Shown here in pieces: positions 36,326 to 46,580 of a stretch of 64,000 bases of DNA (positions are counted from its first letter, which is position 1; each line of letters begins with the position of its first letter). The position numbers and the translations under genes were made by a program. Location of the stretch: contig NZ_AP022616.1 of NCBI RefSeq assembly GCF_010731115.1, positions 1,364,001-1,428,000 of the forward strand, read 5' to 3'. This DNA comes from Mycolicibacterium phocaicum. Its GTDB lineage: Bacteria > Actinomycetota > Actinomycetes > Mycobacteriales > Mycobacteriaceae. The notes under the pieces are model-generated. The model made no database searches. It was not told where the DNA came from and saw only the letters and a program-made list of their open reading frames with translations.

Positions 36326-37738
36326 ATGGGGCACAGCAGCGCTGACCGGATCGTCGCCGACCTGCGGACCTGGATCCGCGATGCCGCGCCGGGCACGCAA
36401 CTCCCGTCGAGCCGCACACTCGTGGCCCGGTATGAGGCCAGCCCGGTGACGGTGCAGCGGGCCATGCAGACGTTGATCGGCCTCGGCCTGGTCGAGAGCC
36501 GGCCCGGCGCCGGCAGCTTCGTCAGGGGCGCTCGCGCCGCGCGCCCGTTGAATGTCAATTGGCAGGCCGGCGCCCTGCGAAGCGCCAATGCCCGGACCCC
36601 GAGCCTGCCCACCGCGTTGCGCGACATCACCCAGGACGCGATCGGGCTGCACTCCGGCTTCCCCGCCGTCGACCTGCTCCCCGACCGCGCCGTGCGGACC
36701 GCGCTGGCTCGCGCCGCGCGCGCCGATACCGCGATGACCAGGTCCCCCGTCACGGGACTGCCGGCGTTGCAGACGTGGTTCGCCAACGAGTTGGCCGCGG
36801 TGACGCCGGCCGGAGTCGCCGCGCCCGCGCCGCGCGATGTCATCGTCGTCCCCGGTACGCAAAGTGGGCTGAGTTCCATCTTCCGCGCGCTGGTCGGACC
36901 CGGACAGCCCTTGATCATGGAATCGCCGACGTACTGGGGCGCGATCCTGGCGGCGGCACACGCCGGCGTGCGAACAGCCCCGGTCACCGGCGACAGCGAC
37001 GGCCCTGACCCCGACGACCTGGCCCGGGCTTTCACGGAGACGGGTGCGCGCGTGTTCTACGCACAACCGAACTTCGCGAATCCGACTGGTGCGCAATGGT
37101 CTCCGGCCCGGCGCGAACAAATCCTGGCGGTGGTGCGAGAGCACGGCGCCTTCCTCGTCGAGGACGACTGGGCCCACGACTTCGGCATCGACAGCACCCC
37201 ATTGCCCTTGGCGGCGTACGACGACGTCGGGCATGTGGTGTATCTGCGGTCGCTGACCAAGAGCATGTCACCGGCGGTGCGGGTGGGTGCGGTGATCGCC
37301 CGCGGCCCGGTGCGCGACCGGATCCTGGCGGACCGGGCCGCCGAGTCCATGTACGTGAGTGGCGTTCTGCAGTCGGCCGCCCTGGACGTCGTCCTGCAGC
37401 CGGCATGGCGAACGCATCTCCGCAGCCTGCGCCGGCAGTTGCGGGAGCGCCGCGATCTGCTTGCGCACTGCCTGGCCGAATACGCACCACAAGCCGTCGT
37501 GGACCACCTTCCCGCAGGCGGCCTGTATCTCTGGGTCCGGCTGCCCGACGACGTGGAGTTGGACCGACTGGTACGCGATTGCGCCGGCGCCGACCTCCTC
37601 ATCCCCGATGGCATCGAGTGGTTTCCGGCCGAACCGGTCGGAAACCACACGCGACTCAGCTACGCCGGCGCGGATCCCGCGCGCTTCGCCGATGGCGTGC
37701 GCGTGCTCGGGCAGGCTTTGGCCGCTCAGTTGACCTGA
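36326..37738 (+). CDS. MocR/PdxR-family regulator (GntR winged helix fused to aminotransferase-like domain)
   Basis: 470 residues. Residues 5-75 are a GntR-type winged helix (LPSSRTLVARYEASPVTVQRAMQTL). The rest is a fold-type I PLP domain with AQPNFANPTGAQWS and the PLP-binding Lys312 in RSLTKSMSPAVRVG. MocR regulators use PLP as an effector-binding group and often control an adjacent transporter or PLP enzyme; here a DMT exporter starts 28 bases downstream, a likely target. The leaderless ATG is supported by TACCAT. An open frame extends upstream without homology. Confidence 0.93.
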   Translation: MGHSSADRIVADLRTWIRDAAPGTQLPSSRTLVARYEASPVTVQRAMQTLIGLGLVESRPGAGSFVRGARAARPLNVNWQAGALRSANARTPSLPTALRDITQDAIGLHSGFPAVDLLPDRAVRTALARAARADTAMTRSPVTGLPALQTWFANELAAVTPAGVAAPAPRDVIVVPGTQSGLSSIFRALVGPGQPLIMESPTYWGAILAAAHAGVRTAPVTGDSDGPDPDDLARAFTETGARVFYAQPNFANPTGAQWSPARREQILAVVREHGAFLVEDDWAHDFGIDSTPLPLAAYDDVGHVVYLRSLTKSMSPAVRVGAVIARGPVRDRILADRAAESMYVSGVLQSAALDVVLQPAWRTHLRSLRRQLRERRDLLAHCLAEYAPQAVVDHLPAGGLYLWVRLPDDVELDRLVRDCAGADLLIPDGIEWFPAEPVGNHTRLSYAGADPARFADGVRVLGQALAAQLT

Positions 37739-37766
37739 CGCCGCGGCCCCGGCGGCCCAAATTTCA

Positions 37767-38789
37767 ATGGCTCACGCCCGGGCGCTACTGCCATCGTCAA
37801 ATGTGAAAGTACAAAGTAGCGCTATCCATAATCGGCTGGAACCGCTATCCGCGAACTCCGGCTTTGCCTGGGGCATGCTGGGTGTCCTCGCATTCTCGTT
37901 CACCGTCCCCCTGACCCGCATCGCCGTGCAGCACGGGGCCATGTCTCCGTTGTTCGTCGGCTCGGGTCGAGCTGTCGTCGCCGCGCTGCTGGCCGCCGGA
38001 GCCCTCGCCGTCACCCGGCAGCGGCTGCCCCGCGGTGTCGAGTGGGGACGTCTGCTGATCGTGGCCGGCGGCGTGGTGATCGGCTTTCCGCTGCTGACGA
38101 CGTATGCGCTGACCACCACGTCCGCCGCGCACAGTGCCGTCGTCATCGCGCTGTTGCCCGCGGCAACGGCCGTCGTCTCGGTACTGCGCACCGGGGAACG
38201 TCCGCCGAGCCGCTTCTGGTTCGCGGCAGCGCTCGGCGCGGTCGCCGCCGTCGCCTTCGCCGGCTTGCAGGGCGACGGCCTGGGGACGTTGCACATCTCG
38301 GATCTGCTGCTGATCGGCGCGGTGGTGGCCGCGGCGGTCGGCTACGCCGAGGGTGGTCTGTTGACTCGCGAACTCGGTGCGTGGCAGACGATTTCGTGGG
38401 CCCTGGTGGCTGCGTCCCCGCTCATGGTCGCGCTCACCGCGGTGTCGGTGGCCACGGGTCCGCCCGTCGCGGGCCCGACGGAATGGGCGTCGTTCGCCTA
38501 CCTCGCCGCGGTCAGCATGTTTCTCGGATTCTTCGCGTGGTACCGCGGACTGGCGATCGGACCCATGGCACAGGTCAGCCAAACCCAACTGACGCAGCCG
38601 GTGCTGAGCATCCTCTGGGCAGCGCTGCTCCTCCACGAACGGCTCACCTGGCCGACGGTCCTTGGTGGCGGCGCCGTCGTCGTCTGCGCGCTCTCGGCGG
38701 TCCGCTCACGAACCGGCAATCCCGGGGCAACCGAACCAGCGGCATCACCGCACGCGGATGCGCGTCAGTCCAGCAGCACGGTGGCGTAG
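37767..38789 (+). CDS. EamA/DMT-family exporter, next to MocR
   Basis: 340 residues, ten membrane segments in two EamA halves (from GFAWGMLGVLAFSFTVPLTRI to VLSILWAALLLHERLTWPTV). Likely exports a small metabolite or amino acid. The start is uncertain: ATG 37767 or GTG 37803, neither with a good ribosome site; the first helix begins near codon 32. The MocR gene just upstream is the probable regulator. The C-terminal 25 bases overlap the GNAT gene on the opposite strand. Confidence 0.82.
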   Translation: MAHARALLPSSNVKVQSSAIHNRLEPLSANSGFAWGMLGVLAFSFTVPLTRIAVQHGAMSPLFVGSGRAVVAALLAAGALAVTRQRLPRGVEWGRLLIVAGGVVIGFPLLTTYALTTTSAAHSAVVIALLPAATAVVSVLRTGERPPSRFWFAAALGAVAAVAFAGLQGDGLGTLHISDLLLIGAVVAAAVGYAEGGLLTRELGAWQTISWALVAASPLMVALTAVSVATGPPVAGPTEWASFAYLAAVSMFLGFFAWYRGLAIGPMAQVSQTQLTQPVLSILWAALLLHERLTWPTVLGGGAVVVCALSAVRSRTGNPGATEPAASPHADARQSSSTVA

Positions 38790-39619
38790 GTGCCCAGCTG
38801 ACCGAACCCGATACGCCGGTAGATCGCCCGGGCCGGGGCGTTGAAGTCGTTGACGTAGAGGCTGGCGGTCCGGCCGCTGCGCAGCACCGCCGCCGCCAAC
38901 GCCGCGGTGCCCGCGGCGCCGAGACCGCGGCCACGCCAGTCCGGGTGTACCCACACGCCCTGAATCTGACCGACCCGCGACGTCTGGGCGCCGATCTCGG
39001 CCTTGAACACGACCTGGCCGTCCTCGAACCGCGCCCAGGCGCGGCCCGCGGCGATCAGCCCCGCCAGCCGCCTGCGGTAGCCGCGGCCGCCGTCGCCCAT
39101 CCGCGGATCGACTCCCACCTCGCCGATGAACATGTCCACTGCCGCAACGACATACGCGTCCAACTCGTCCATCCGGACCGGACGCACCGCGGGATCGACC
39201 GGGCACTGCGGCGCATCGGACAGGGTGAGCAGCGGCTGACAGTCCCGGACCTCGCGGGCCGGGCCCCACACCTGGGCCAGCTGCTGCCACATCGGCAGCA
39301 CCAGCTCGGCGCGCCCCACCAGCGACGAACACCGCCGCGGCGCGCTCATCACCTTGTCGGCGAACACCATCATGTCGGCCGCGGTGCCCCGCATCGGGAT
39401 CAGATTCACCCCGGCGAAGCACAGCGACTCGGTGGGCTGGCTACGGGTCCACAGCTCGCCGCCGATGGCCACCGGATCGAGGCCGTGGTCGCCCACGCGC
39501 GCGGCCACCATGCAGGTGCCGACCGGGTCCTCGTCGAAGACCTGCTGCACCTGGGCAACCTCGCGCACCACTGATATCCGGCGCGCATCTGCGATCCGGA
39601 ACAGCGGAGGTGCCGACAT
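38765..39619 (-). CDS. DUF4081/GNAT-family acetyltransferase (Rv2867c-like)
   Basis: 284 residues. An N-terminal DUF4081 domain (about 1-140) precedes a GNAT domain with VGQIQGVWVHPDWRGRGLGA, which holds the acetyl-CoA loop RGRGLGA, and YVNDFNAPARAIYRRIGF. Substrate unknown. It stands just before the ispG-rip1-dxr block, as in M. tuberculosis. ATG 39619 with AAGGTCGG upstream. Its last codons overlap the convergent DMT gene. Confidence 0.88.
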   Translation of the reverse strand: MSAPPLFRIADARRISVVREVAQVQQVFDEDPVGTCMVAARVGDHGLDPVAIGGELWTRSQPTESLCFAGVNLIPMRGTAADMMVFADKVMSAPRRCSSLVGRAELVLPMWQQLAQVWGPAREVRDCQPLLTLSDAPQCPVDPAVRPVRMDELDAYVVAAVDMFIGEVGVDPRMGDGGRGYRRRLAGLIAAGRAWARFEDGQVVFKAEIGAQTSRVGQIQGVWVHPDWRGRGLGAAGTAALAAAVLRSGRTASLYVNDFNAPARAIYRRIGFGQLGTYATVLLD

Positions 39620-39691
39620 TCACCGACCTTCTGCGAGTGTGACCTGGTTTGCTATTTGCGTCTGCCCGTGACCGCGATCACAAGACTGTGC

Positions 39692-40858
39692 TCAGCTTAC
39701 GGTTACGACGGGCGAACCGCTCGCATCGGTTCCCGACTCGGCGGCGATTCGCATCGCCTCTTCGATCAGGGTCTCGACGATCTGCGACTCGGGCACGGTC
39801 TTGATCACCTCACCGCGCACGAAAATCTGGCCCTTGCCGTTGCCGGACGCCACGCCGAGGTCGGCCTCGCGCGCCTCACCCGGCCCGTTGACGACACAGC
39901 CCATCACCGCGACGCGCAGCGGCACGTCGAGCCCGTCGAGGCCTGCCGACACCGCGTTCGCCAACTTGTAGACGTCCACCTGGGCCCGGCCGCACGACGG
40001 GCACGACACGATCTCCAGGCCGCGTGGCCGCAGGTTCAGCGACTCCAGAATCTGGTTGCCGACCTTGACCTCTTCGACCGGCGGCGCGGACAGGGACACG
40101 CGGATGGTGTCGCCGATGCCCTCGCTCAGCAGCGCACCGAACGCGACGGCGCTCTTGATCGTCCCCTGGAACGCCGGACCGGCCTCGGTCACGCCGAGGT
40201 GCAACGGGTAGTCGCACTTGGCGGCCAGCTGACGGTAGGCCTCCACCATGATCACGGGGTCGTTGTGCTTGACGCTGATCTTGATGTCGCCGAAGCCGTG
40301 CTCCTCGAACAGCGAGGCCTCCCACAGCGCCGACTCGACGAGCGCCTCCGGCGTGGCCTTGCCGTACTTCTCGAGCAGCCGCGGGTCGAGCGAGCCGGCG
40401 TTGACACCGATGCGGATCGGGATGCCGGCGGCACCGGCGGCCTTGGCGACCTCCTTGACCCGGCCGTCGAACTCCTTGATGTTGCCCGGGTTCACGCGCA
40501 CGGCGGCGCAGCCGGCATCGATGGCCGCGAAGATGTACTTGGGCTGGAAGTGGATGTCGGCGATCACCGGGATCTGGCTGTGCCGGGCGATCTCGGCCAG
40601 CGCGTCGGCGTCTTCCTGCCGCGGACAGGCCACGCGCACGATGTCGCAGCCCGACGCCGTCAACTCGGCGATCTGCTGCAAGGTGGCGTTCACGTCGTGG
40701 GTCTTCGTGGTGCACATCGACTGCACCGCTATCGGGTAGTCGCTGCCGACGCCGACGTCGCGCACCATCAGCTGACGGGTCTTACGGCGCGGCGCGAGGG
40801 TCGGCGGGGCCGGCGGCTCGCTGCCGACGCCCGGCATGCCCAAACCGATGGAGGTCAT
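39692..40858 (-). CDS. ispG: 4-hydroxy-3-methylbut-2-enyl diphosphate synthase (IspG/GcpE)
   Basis: 388 residues. N-terminal TIM-barrel part with [15 protein letters not shown] and [14 protein letters not shown], and a C-terminal iron-sulfur part with SCPSCGRAQ and [10 protein letters not shown], whose Cys and Glu bind a 4Fe-4S cluster. It performs the penultimate step of the MEP isoprenoid pathway. ATG 40858 fits the GGAG six bases upstream better than the GTG three bases earlier. Six to nine bases after rip1, in one operon with dxr, which supplies the same pathway. Confidence 0.97.
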   Translation of the reverse strand: MTSIGLGMPGVGSEPPAPPTLAPRRKTRQLMVRDVGVGSDYPIAVQSMCTTKTHDVNATLQQIAELTASGCDIVRVACPRQEDADALAEIARHSQIPVIADIHFQPKYIFAAIDAGCAAVRVNPGNIKEFDGRVKEVAKAAGAAGIPIRIGVNAGSLDPRLLEKYGKATPEALVESALWEASLFEEHGFGDIKISVKHNDPVIMVEAYRQLAAKCDYPLHLGVTEAGPAFQGTIKSAVAFGALLSEGIGDTIRVSLSAPPVEEVKVGNQILESLNLRPRGLEIVSCPSCGRAQVDVYKLANAVSAGLDGLDVPLRVAVMGCVVNGPGEAREADLGVASGNGKGQIFVRGEVIKTVPESQIVETLIEEAMRIAAESGTDASGSPVVTVS

Positions 40859-40867
40859 CACGGTCTC

Positions 40868-42103
40868 CTACTGGAAAAGTCGAATGGGGTTCACAAAGTC
40901 TGCCGTCACGGTCAACAGCATGTAGCCGCCGACCACCACCAGCACCACATAGGTGGCCGGCATCAGCTTCAGGTAGTTCACCGGCGCCGCGGCGACTTTG
41001 CCGCGGGCCGCGCGAATCATGTTGCGGACCTTCTCGAAGGTCGCCACCGCGATGTGGCCACCGTCGAACGGCAGCAACGGCAGCAGGTTGACCGCCGCCA
41101 GGACGAAGTTCAGCTGCGCCAGGAAGAACCAGAACATCACCCAGATGCCGTGTTCGACGGTCTCGCCGCCGATCCGGCTCGCGCCGACGACGCTGATCGG
41201 GGTCTCCTTGTCGCGCTCGCCACCGGCGATCGAGTGGACCAGGGCGCCGATCTTGGTCGGAATCTTCGCCAGGGATTTACCCAGCTCGACGGACAGATCA
41301 CCGGTGAAGGTGAACGTCGCGGGCACGGCCGTCAGCACGTTGTACTGCGTTGGTCCCGGCTGCGGCGCCGCGGTCACGCCGATGGCGCCGACCTGTGTCG
41401 CGGTCGCGGCTTCCTTGTCGGTGAAGCGCTGCGTCTGCTCGATGTCGACCGTGGTGGTGAGCGTCTGGCCGCCGCGTTCGTAGACGACCGGGACGGCGCC
41501 GCTCATGCCGCGGATTGCTTTCGCCATCTCCTCGAACGTGCTCACCGGCTTGTCACCGACCTTGACGACGGTGTCCCCCGCCTTCAGGCCCGCCGCCGCG
41601 GCGGGTCCGGCGCCCGGATGCGGGCACGGCCCGAACAGGTTGTCGCCGGTCTTCGCCACCTGCGGGGCCACACAAGCGGTTTCACCGATCACGGCGCTGG
41701 TCGGTGCATGCAGGTCCGGCAGGCCCCACGACACCGCGATGCCGTAGATCAGCACCAGGCCGATGATGATGTTCATCGCAGGCCCGGCGAACAGCACCGC
41801 GACGCGCTTCCAGACCTTCTGCTTGTACATCGCGTAGGGCTCGTCCTGCGGCGCGATCTCGTCGACCGACGTCATGCCCGCGATATCGCAGAAGCCGCCC
41901 AGCGGGACGGCCTTGATGCCGTACTCGGTCGAGCCGAGCCGGTTGGGCCGGTGCGTGGACCACAGCGTCGGGCCGAAGCCGACGAAGTACCGCCGCACCT
42001 TCATCCCGGTGGCCCGGGCCACCCACATGTGGCCGCACTCGTGCAGGGCCACCGATACCAGCAGACCCAGCGCAAACAGCGCGATGCCGATTGCATACAT
42101 CAT
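40868..42103 (-). CDS. rip1: Site-2 intramembrane metalloprotease, Rip1/RseP type
   Basis: 411 residues. HECGH zinc motif at 21-25 in the first membrane helix, a PDZ domain with [16 protein letters not shown], and the third zinc ligand segment [11 protein letters not shown] near the C terminus. In mycobacteria Rip1 cleaves anti-sigma factors and controls envelope composition. ATG 42103 overlaps the dxr stop by four bases (ATGA). Its place between dxr and ispG is conserved. Confidence 0.96.
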   Translation of the reverse strand: MMYAIGIALFALGLLVSVALHECGHMWVARATGMKVRRYFVGFGPTLWSTHRPNRLGSTEYGIKAVPLGGFCDIAGMTSVDEIAPQDEPYAMYKQKVWKRVAVLFAGPAMNIIIGLVLIYGIAVSWGLPDLHAPTSAVIGETACVAPQVAKTGDNLFGPCPHPGAGPAAAAGLKAGDTVVKVGDKPVSTFEEMAKAIRGMSGAVPVVYERGGQTLTTTVDIEQTQRFTDKEAATATQVGAIGVTAAPQPGPTQYNVLTAVPATFTFTGDLSVELGKSLAKIPTKIGALVHSIAGGERDKETPISVVGASRIGGETVEHGIWVMFWFFLAQLNFVLAAVNLLPLLPFDGGHIAVATFEKVRNMIRAARGKVAAAPVNYLKLMPATYVVLVVVGGYMLLTVTADFVNPIRLFQ

Positions 42104-43260
42104 CGGGCGGGCACGACCTCCTGTGCGACGATGCGCCGCGCCCGGTCCCGGGCCCAATCCTGCGCATCAAGTACGTCATCCACGGTACTGGGTTCGGCGG
42201 CCCATTGATCCGCAGCGCCCAGCACATCAGCAACGGTCCGCACGATCGCCGGGAACCTGATCCGGCCGTCGAGGAACGCGGCTGCCGCCTCTTCGTTGGC
42301 GGCGTTGTACACCGCGGTCAGGCAACCACCACGGGTGCCGGCCTCCCGGGCCAGCCGGACCGCCGGGAAGACGTCGTCGTCCAGCGGCTCGAATTCCCAG
42401 GTCGAGGCCGTGGTCCAGTCGCATGCCAGGGCGGCGCCCGGCACGCGGGCCGGCCAGCCCAGCGCCAGCGCGATGGGCAGCTTCATGTCGGGCGGGCTCG
42501 CCTGCGCCAGCGTCGAGCCGTCGGTGAAGGTGACCATCGAGTGCACGATGGACTGCGGGTGCACCACGACGTCGATGCGGTCGTAGTCGATGCCGAACAG
42601 CAGGTGGGTCTCGATGAGTTCCAGGCCCTTGTTGACCAGCGACGCCGAGTTCAGCGTGTTCATCGGGCCCATGGACCACGTCGGGTGGGCACCGGCCTGC
42701 TCCGGGGTGACGTCGTCGAGGTCTTTGGCCGCCCAGCCGCGGAACGGGCCGCCCGACGCGGTGAGCACGAGCCGGGCCACTTCGTCACCGGTGCCGCCGC
42801 GCAGGCACTGCGCCAGCGCCGAATGCTCGGAGTCGACGGGCACGATCTGACCGGGCTGCGCCGCCTTGAGCACCAGCGGTCCGCCCGCGACGAGCGATTC
42901 CTTGTTCGCCAGGGCAAGCCGGGCACCCGAGTGCAGCGCGGCCAGCGTCGGCTTCAAACCGAGCGCGCCGACCAAGGAGTTCAGGACGACGTCGGCCTCG
43001 GTGTCCTCGACCAGCCGAGTGGCCGCGTCGGCGCCGGCGTACGTGACGTCCCCGATGCGCTCGGCGGCGGCGGGATCGGCCACCGCGATGTTGGTGACCC
43101 CGGTCTCGGCGCGCTGCCGGGCCAGCAGTTCCGCGTTGCCGCCGCCGGCCGCCAGGCCGACGATCTCGAACCGGTCGGGGTTGGCGGCGATCACCTCCAG
43201 GGCCTGGGTACCGATCGACCCGGTACTGCCGAGCACCAGGACTCGTAGCCGCTCACTCAC
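42100..43260 (-). CDS. dxr: 1-deoxy-D-xylulose-5-phosphate reductoisomerase
   Basis: 386 residues. NADPH-binding [19 protein letters not shown] at the N terminus, metal and substrate segments [23 protein letters not shown] and [10 protein letters not shown], and the flexible loop TWSMGPMNT. It makes MEP from DXP, the first committed isoprenoid step and the fosmidomycin target. GTG 43260 follows GAGAC; the frame is open much further upstream but without homology. It leads the dxr-rip1-ispG operon. Confidence 0.97.
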   Translation of the reverse strand: MSERLRVLVLGSTGSIGTQALEVIAANPDRFEIVGLAAGGGNAELLARQRAETGVTNIAVADPAAAERIGDVTYAGADAATRLVEDTEADVVLNSLVGALGLKPTLAALHSGARLALANKESLVAGGPLVLKAAQPGQIVPVDSEHSALAQCLRGGTGDEVARLVLTASGGPFRGWAAKDLDDVTPEQAGAHPTWSMGPMNTLNSASLVNKGLELIETHLLFGIDYDRIDVVVHPQSIVHSMVTFTDGSTLAQASPPDMKLPIALALGWPARVPGAALACDWTTASTWEFEPLDDDVFPAVRLAREAGTRGGCLTAVYNAANEEAAAAFLDGRIRFPAIVRTVADVLGAADQWAAEPSTVDDVLDAQDWARDRARRIVAQEVVPAR

Positions 43261-43344
43261 GTCTCTATTGTGCCGCCCGATGCCCGCATTCGAGTAACGG
43301 TGGTCGACCGGATAAACGCGCGGCGACAACGTGGCCACCAACAA

Positions 43345-43363
43345 ATACGACCGAGCGTCGTAT
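43345..43363. promoter_or_regulatory. Dyad in the dxr/DUF2631 divergent promoter region
   Basis: Perfect inverted repeat ATACGAC / GTCGTAT (43345-43351 and 43357-43363) around CGAGC, about 42 bases before GTG 43405. It could be an operator for the small membrane protein or for divergent dxr. Confidence 0.45.
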
Positions 43364-43404
43364 GTAAGAATGTCGGCAATCCACCGGATCGTTAAGGAGT
43401 TGCC

Positions 43405-43659
43405 GTGGCCACCACCGAGGTCGAACGAAGCACCGGCGTCGATGTCGAGGACGTCCCCTCTGCCGAGTGGGGCTGGTCCAAGATGAACCGCGCCGTGATT
43501 CAGGCCGGTGGCATCCTGTCCGCCATCTTCCTGCTGGTGATGCTGCGCGGTAACCACGTCGGCCACGTCGAGGACGCCTGGCTGATCGGCTTCGCCATCC
43601 TCCTGCTGGTCATCGTCGTGCGCGGCTGGTGGCTGCGTCGTCGCGGCTGGATCCGCTGA
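43405..43659 (+). CDS. DUF2631 small membrane protein
   Basis: 84 residues. An acidic N terminus leads to [16 protein letters not shown] and two membrane segments (about 34-46 and 58-73), ending in a basic [10 protein letters not shown]. This is the actinobacterial DUF2631 family; function unknown. GTG 43405 has AAGGAG six bases upstream. A strong terminator follows directly. Confidence 0.85.
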   Translation: MATTEVERSTGVDVEDVPSAEWGWSKMNRAVIQAGGILSAIFLLVMLRGNHVGHVEDAWLIGFAILLLVIVVRGWWLRRRGWIR

Positions 43660-43671
43660 CCTCAGCCTTCA

Positions 43672-43713
43672 CGACAAAGGCCACGAACTCCGGTGAGTTC
43701 GTGGCCTTTGTCG
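43672..43713. terminator. Bidirectional terminator between convergent genes
   Basis: Perfect 19-base inverted repeat CGACAAAGGCCACGAACTC (43672-43690) and its complement (43695-43713) around CGGT, between the stops at 43659 and 43724. Confidence 0.9.
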
Positions 43714-43723
43714 TCGGCCGGTC

Positions 43724-44485
43724 CTAGGCGGCGGGCTCCGGCGCCTGCTCGGGCTCGCGGTGCCTCTTGTCCGAATGGAAGAACGTGACGAGTGTCGTTG
43801 CGCCGCAGATAATTCCGACGGTGCCGATGAGTTGCGGGCCGGTGAGACGGTCGGCCAGCCCGCCGCCCACGCCGGCGCCGACCATGAACGACCCCAGCAG
43901 CGCGAGGTAACCGAGCCAGTCGTAGACGGTGCCCTTGCCGCAGATGTGCCGTTCGAGCCCCTGGCCCAGTTTGACGACCGTTCCGGTGACGTAACTGAGC
44001 GGTACCGCCACTTCACCGTTCTTGACGAAGCTGGTGTTCAGCGCGCCCACCGAGAAACAGATGATGAGGATGCCGGTGAAGTTGACGTCCTCGTAGTACC
44101 AGCCGTCCTCATAGAGCTCGACGACGGACGCCACCAACAGGCCGAAGGTCACCAGGGCCGTGGCCCCGTGCGGATGGTTCTGCCAGTACCTGCGCCGCAG
44201 GAACGACGCCACGAAGACCCCCGCCAGGAAGCAGGCCATCAACCACAACGCCGCCTGCGGCCCGGCTCCGGACACTTTCTGCCGTTCCGCGACGTCGAAC
44301 CAGCCGAGCACGGCGCGTTCGGTGTTGCCCGTCATGAAGGTGACGAAGTATCCGGCACTGTGCAGGAACGCGACCGCGCCGATCATGCCGGCCAACCACG
44401 ACAACAGCCACGACAACCGGGCCTCCGGTCCGATGGCGGCTTCCTTGCTCACAACCCTGTCGGGCGACTGCTCATCCACCGGCAC
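43724..44485 (-). CDS. DUF1275 (YoaK-like) membrane protein
   Basis: 253 residues, five to six membrane segments. LAGMIGAVAFLHSAGYFVTFMTGNT is the DUF1275 opening signature and GALNTSFVKNGEVAVPLSYVTGTVVKLG the second. Family members are inner-membrane proteins of unknown role. GTG 44485 gives the full frame, but CATAAT ends six bases before an in-frame GTG at 44479, so a leaderless start there is possible. It is downstream of the FHA gene on the same strand with a 47-base gap. Confidence 0.82.
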   Translation of the reverse strand: MPVDEQSPDRVVSKEAAIGPEARLSWLLSWLAGMIGAVAFLHSAGYFVTFMTGNTERAVLGWFDVAERQKVSGAGPQAALWLMACFLAGVFVASFLRRRYWQNHPHGATALVTFGLLVASVVELYEDGWYYEDVNFTGILIICFSVGALNTSFVKNGEVAVPLSYVTGTVVKLGQGLERHICGKGTVYDWLGYLALLGSFMVGAGVGGGLADRLTGPQLIGTVGIICGATTLVTFFHSDKRHREPEQAPEPAA

Positions 44486-44532
44486 ATTATGTACGGCAGG
44501 GTCGGCGGAGGGCCCGGATCAGACCGGCGCGG

Positions 44533-44907
44533 TCACCGGTCCTGCGGCCGGCAGGTGAAGCCGAGGCGAAACTTGCCGATCTGGATTTCGTCACCGCTGG
44601 TGAGTGGGAGGGCCTGAACCGGGGTCCCGTTCACATAGGTGCCGTTGAGGCTGCCGGCGTCGATGATCCAGTATTCGTCGTCCAGCCAACGGATTTCGGC
44701 ATGGTGCCGGCTGACGGTGATGTCATCGAGAAACACCGCGCTGTCGGGGTGCCGGCCGGCGGCGACGACGTCGTCGGCCAGCAGGAACTGGCCGCCGGGT
44801 CCGGGGCCGCGGTTGATCACCAGGACACCCGAGCCCGGGCGCACCTCGGACGCCTTCCTGTGGACGGCGACGTCGTCGCCGAGGCGTGGCTCGTCGATCA
44901 GACTCAT
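44533..44907 (-). CDS. FHA-domain protein
   Basis: 124 residues, almost all one FHA domain: GR at 51-52, ITVSRHHAEI at 63-72 and SLNGTYVNG at 86-94, the phosphothreonine-binding loops. There is no phosphorylation motif like the ETTS of GarA near the N terminus, so it is a GarA-like reader without the known switch. ATG 44907 overlaps the SulP stop by four bases and has AAGGAAA upstream, so it is the last gene of ArsR-SulP-FHA. It may read phosphorylation by a Ser/Thr kinase (inference). Confidence 0.88.
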   Translation of the reverse strand: MSLIDEPRLGDDVAVHRKASEVRPGSGVLVINRGPGPGGQFLLADDVVAAGRHPDSAVFLDDITVSRHHAEIRWLDDEYWIIDAGSLNGTYVNGTPVQALPLTSGDEIQIGKFRLGFTCRPQDR

Positions 44908-46580
44908 ATCGGGTTTCCTTTTCCTGGATGGGTTTTCGAGGCGCTGCGGGTGGTGTGGCTGCGGGCGTGGGCGATGGCATCGTCCAAGTTTTCGATGAGA
45001 TGGTTCTCGTGCCGCAGGGAGTCGATGATGCCGACGCCCGCGAGGAGATCCCGGTGCTCCGGCCTGACCCCTTTGATGATCACGGTGATGCCGCGTGCCT
45101 CGAGGTCTTCGACGATCTGCGTCAAGGTGTGCGCGCCTGTCGCGTCGAGCATGCCGAGCTGCGACAGCCTGATGATGACGACGGACGTCTCGGGGTGGTT
45201 GCCGTCGGTGATCGCGGTCGAAATCCGTTCGGCCGCACCGAAGAACATCGCGCCGTCGAGCCGCAGCAGGGCGATGCGCTCGTCGCCGGGCATATAAGGC
45301 CCCGGCAGTTCCTCCCGCGTGACACTGCTGCGGCGGGCCAGCGCGCGCAGCGCGAACAGTGCCGTGACCGCGATGCCGATCTCGACGGCCTGGATCAGGT
45401 CGAAGCAGACGGTGACCGTCGCGGTCAGCAGAAAAGTCACCGCGTCCGAACGCGTGGACCGCAGAATCCGGGTGACGGTGTGCGGCGAGATCATCCGGAA
45501 CGCCGTCACCATCAACACCGCCGAGAGCGCCGCCAGCGGGATGGTCCCCACCAGACCGCTGATCAGGTACACCACGGCAAGCAGCACCAGCGAGTGCACG
45601 ATGGCCGCCACGCGGGTCCGCGCGCCGGACCGCACATTGACCGCGGTGCGGGCGATGGCCCCGGTGGCGGGCATGCCGCCGAACACCCCGGAGGCGACCG
45701 ACGCCAGTCCCTGCCCCACCAGTTCCCGGTTCGGGTCGTAGGGCCCGGTCGGGGACATCGTCGCCGCGACCCGCGCCGACAGCAGCGACTCGATGGCGGC
45801 CAGTGCGGCGATGGCCAGTGCCGCACCGAACAGGGAGTGCAGGACCGCCAGGTCGGCGTGCGGCCAGACGGGAGCGGGCAGCCGCGACGGCAGCGCCCCG
45901 ATCCGCATGGCGGACAACCCGGTACCGGCCACCAGCGCGGTCGCGGCGACAACGGCCACCAGCGAGGCCGGCACAGCCGGATGCAACCTGGGCAGCACGA
46001 TCATCAGGACCGCCACCAGCGCCGTGACGAGCAGGGCCGGCCGGGCCGCACCCGTGTCGATGTGCGAGACGACGACGCCCGCGGCCACCAGCGGGGACCG
46101 TCCGGCGGGTGCCGCCTGCCCGAATGCCGCCGGGACCTGCTGCAGGAAGATGATGGCGGCGATGCCGAGGGTGAATCCTTCGATCACCGGCCACGGGATG
46201 AACGTCACCGCACGCCCGACGCCGGTGACGCCGGCCACCACGACGATGACCCCGGCCAAGATGGTGACCGCGGCGACGCTGCCCAGTCCGTACTGCGCCA
46301 CGATCGGCGCCAGCACGACCGTCATCGCCCCGGTCGGCCCGGACACCTGGACGTGCGACCCGCCGAACACCGCCGCCACCAGCCCCGCCACGACCGCGGT
46401 GACCAGACCGGCCGCCGCGCCGACCCCTGAGCTGATGCCGAACGCCAGCGCGAGCGGCAACGCGACCACCCCGACCGTCACCCCGGCGAGGACGTCACGC
46501 CGCCACGAGTGCCCCAGGCCGGCGTAGTCCGCGCGCGACGGCAGCAACCTGGTGATGCGGTCAGCGGCGAGCGTGGTCAT
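44904..46580 (-). CDS. SulP-family anion transporter with STAS domain
   Basis: 558 residues. A membrane domain with about 12 helices opens DVLAGVTVGVVALPLALAFG, and a C-terminal STAS domain (about 430-540) has VVIIRLSQLGMLDATGAHTL. SulP proteins carry sulfate, bicarbonate or similar anions, with STAS as a regulatory module. ATG 46580 overlaps the ArsR stop by four bases, and its stop overlaps the FHA start. An FHA reader beside a STAS transporter suggests phosphorylation-linked control (inference). The substrate cannot be told from sequence. Confidence 0.9.
   Translation of the reverse strand: MTTLAADRITRLLPSRADYAGLGHSWRRDVLAGVTVGVVALPLALAFGISSGVGAAAGLVTAVVAGLVAAVFGGSHVQVSGPTGAMTVVLAPIVAQYGLGSVAAVTILAGVIVVVAGVTGVGRAVTFIPWPVIEGFTLGIAAIIFLQQVPAAFGQAAPAGRSPLVAAGVVVSHIDTGAARPALLVTALVAVLMIVLPRLHPAVPASLVAVVAATALVAGTGLSAMRIGALPSRLPAPVWPHADLAVLHSLFGAALAIAALAAIESLLSARVAATMSPTGPYDPNRELVGQGLASVASGVFGGMPATGAIARTAVNVRSGARTRVAAIVHSLVLLAVVYLISGLVGTIPLAALSAVLMVTAFRMISPHTVTRILRSTRSDAVTFLLTATVTVCFDLIQAVEIGIAVTALFALRALARRSSVTREELPGPYMPGDERIALLRLDGAMFFGAAERISTAITDGNHPETSVVIIRLSQLGMLDATGAHTLTQIVEDLEARGITVIIKGVRPEHRDLLAGVGIIDSLRHENHLIENLDDAIAHARSHTTRSASKTHPGKGNPI

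Noticed and set aside
39656..42208. 850-codon plus-strand open frame opposite ispG and rip1
   Set aside because: His/Asp/Arg-rich translation typical of antisense frames in GC-rich DNA, with no domains.
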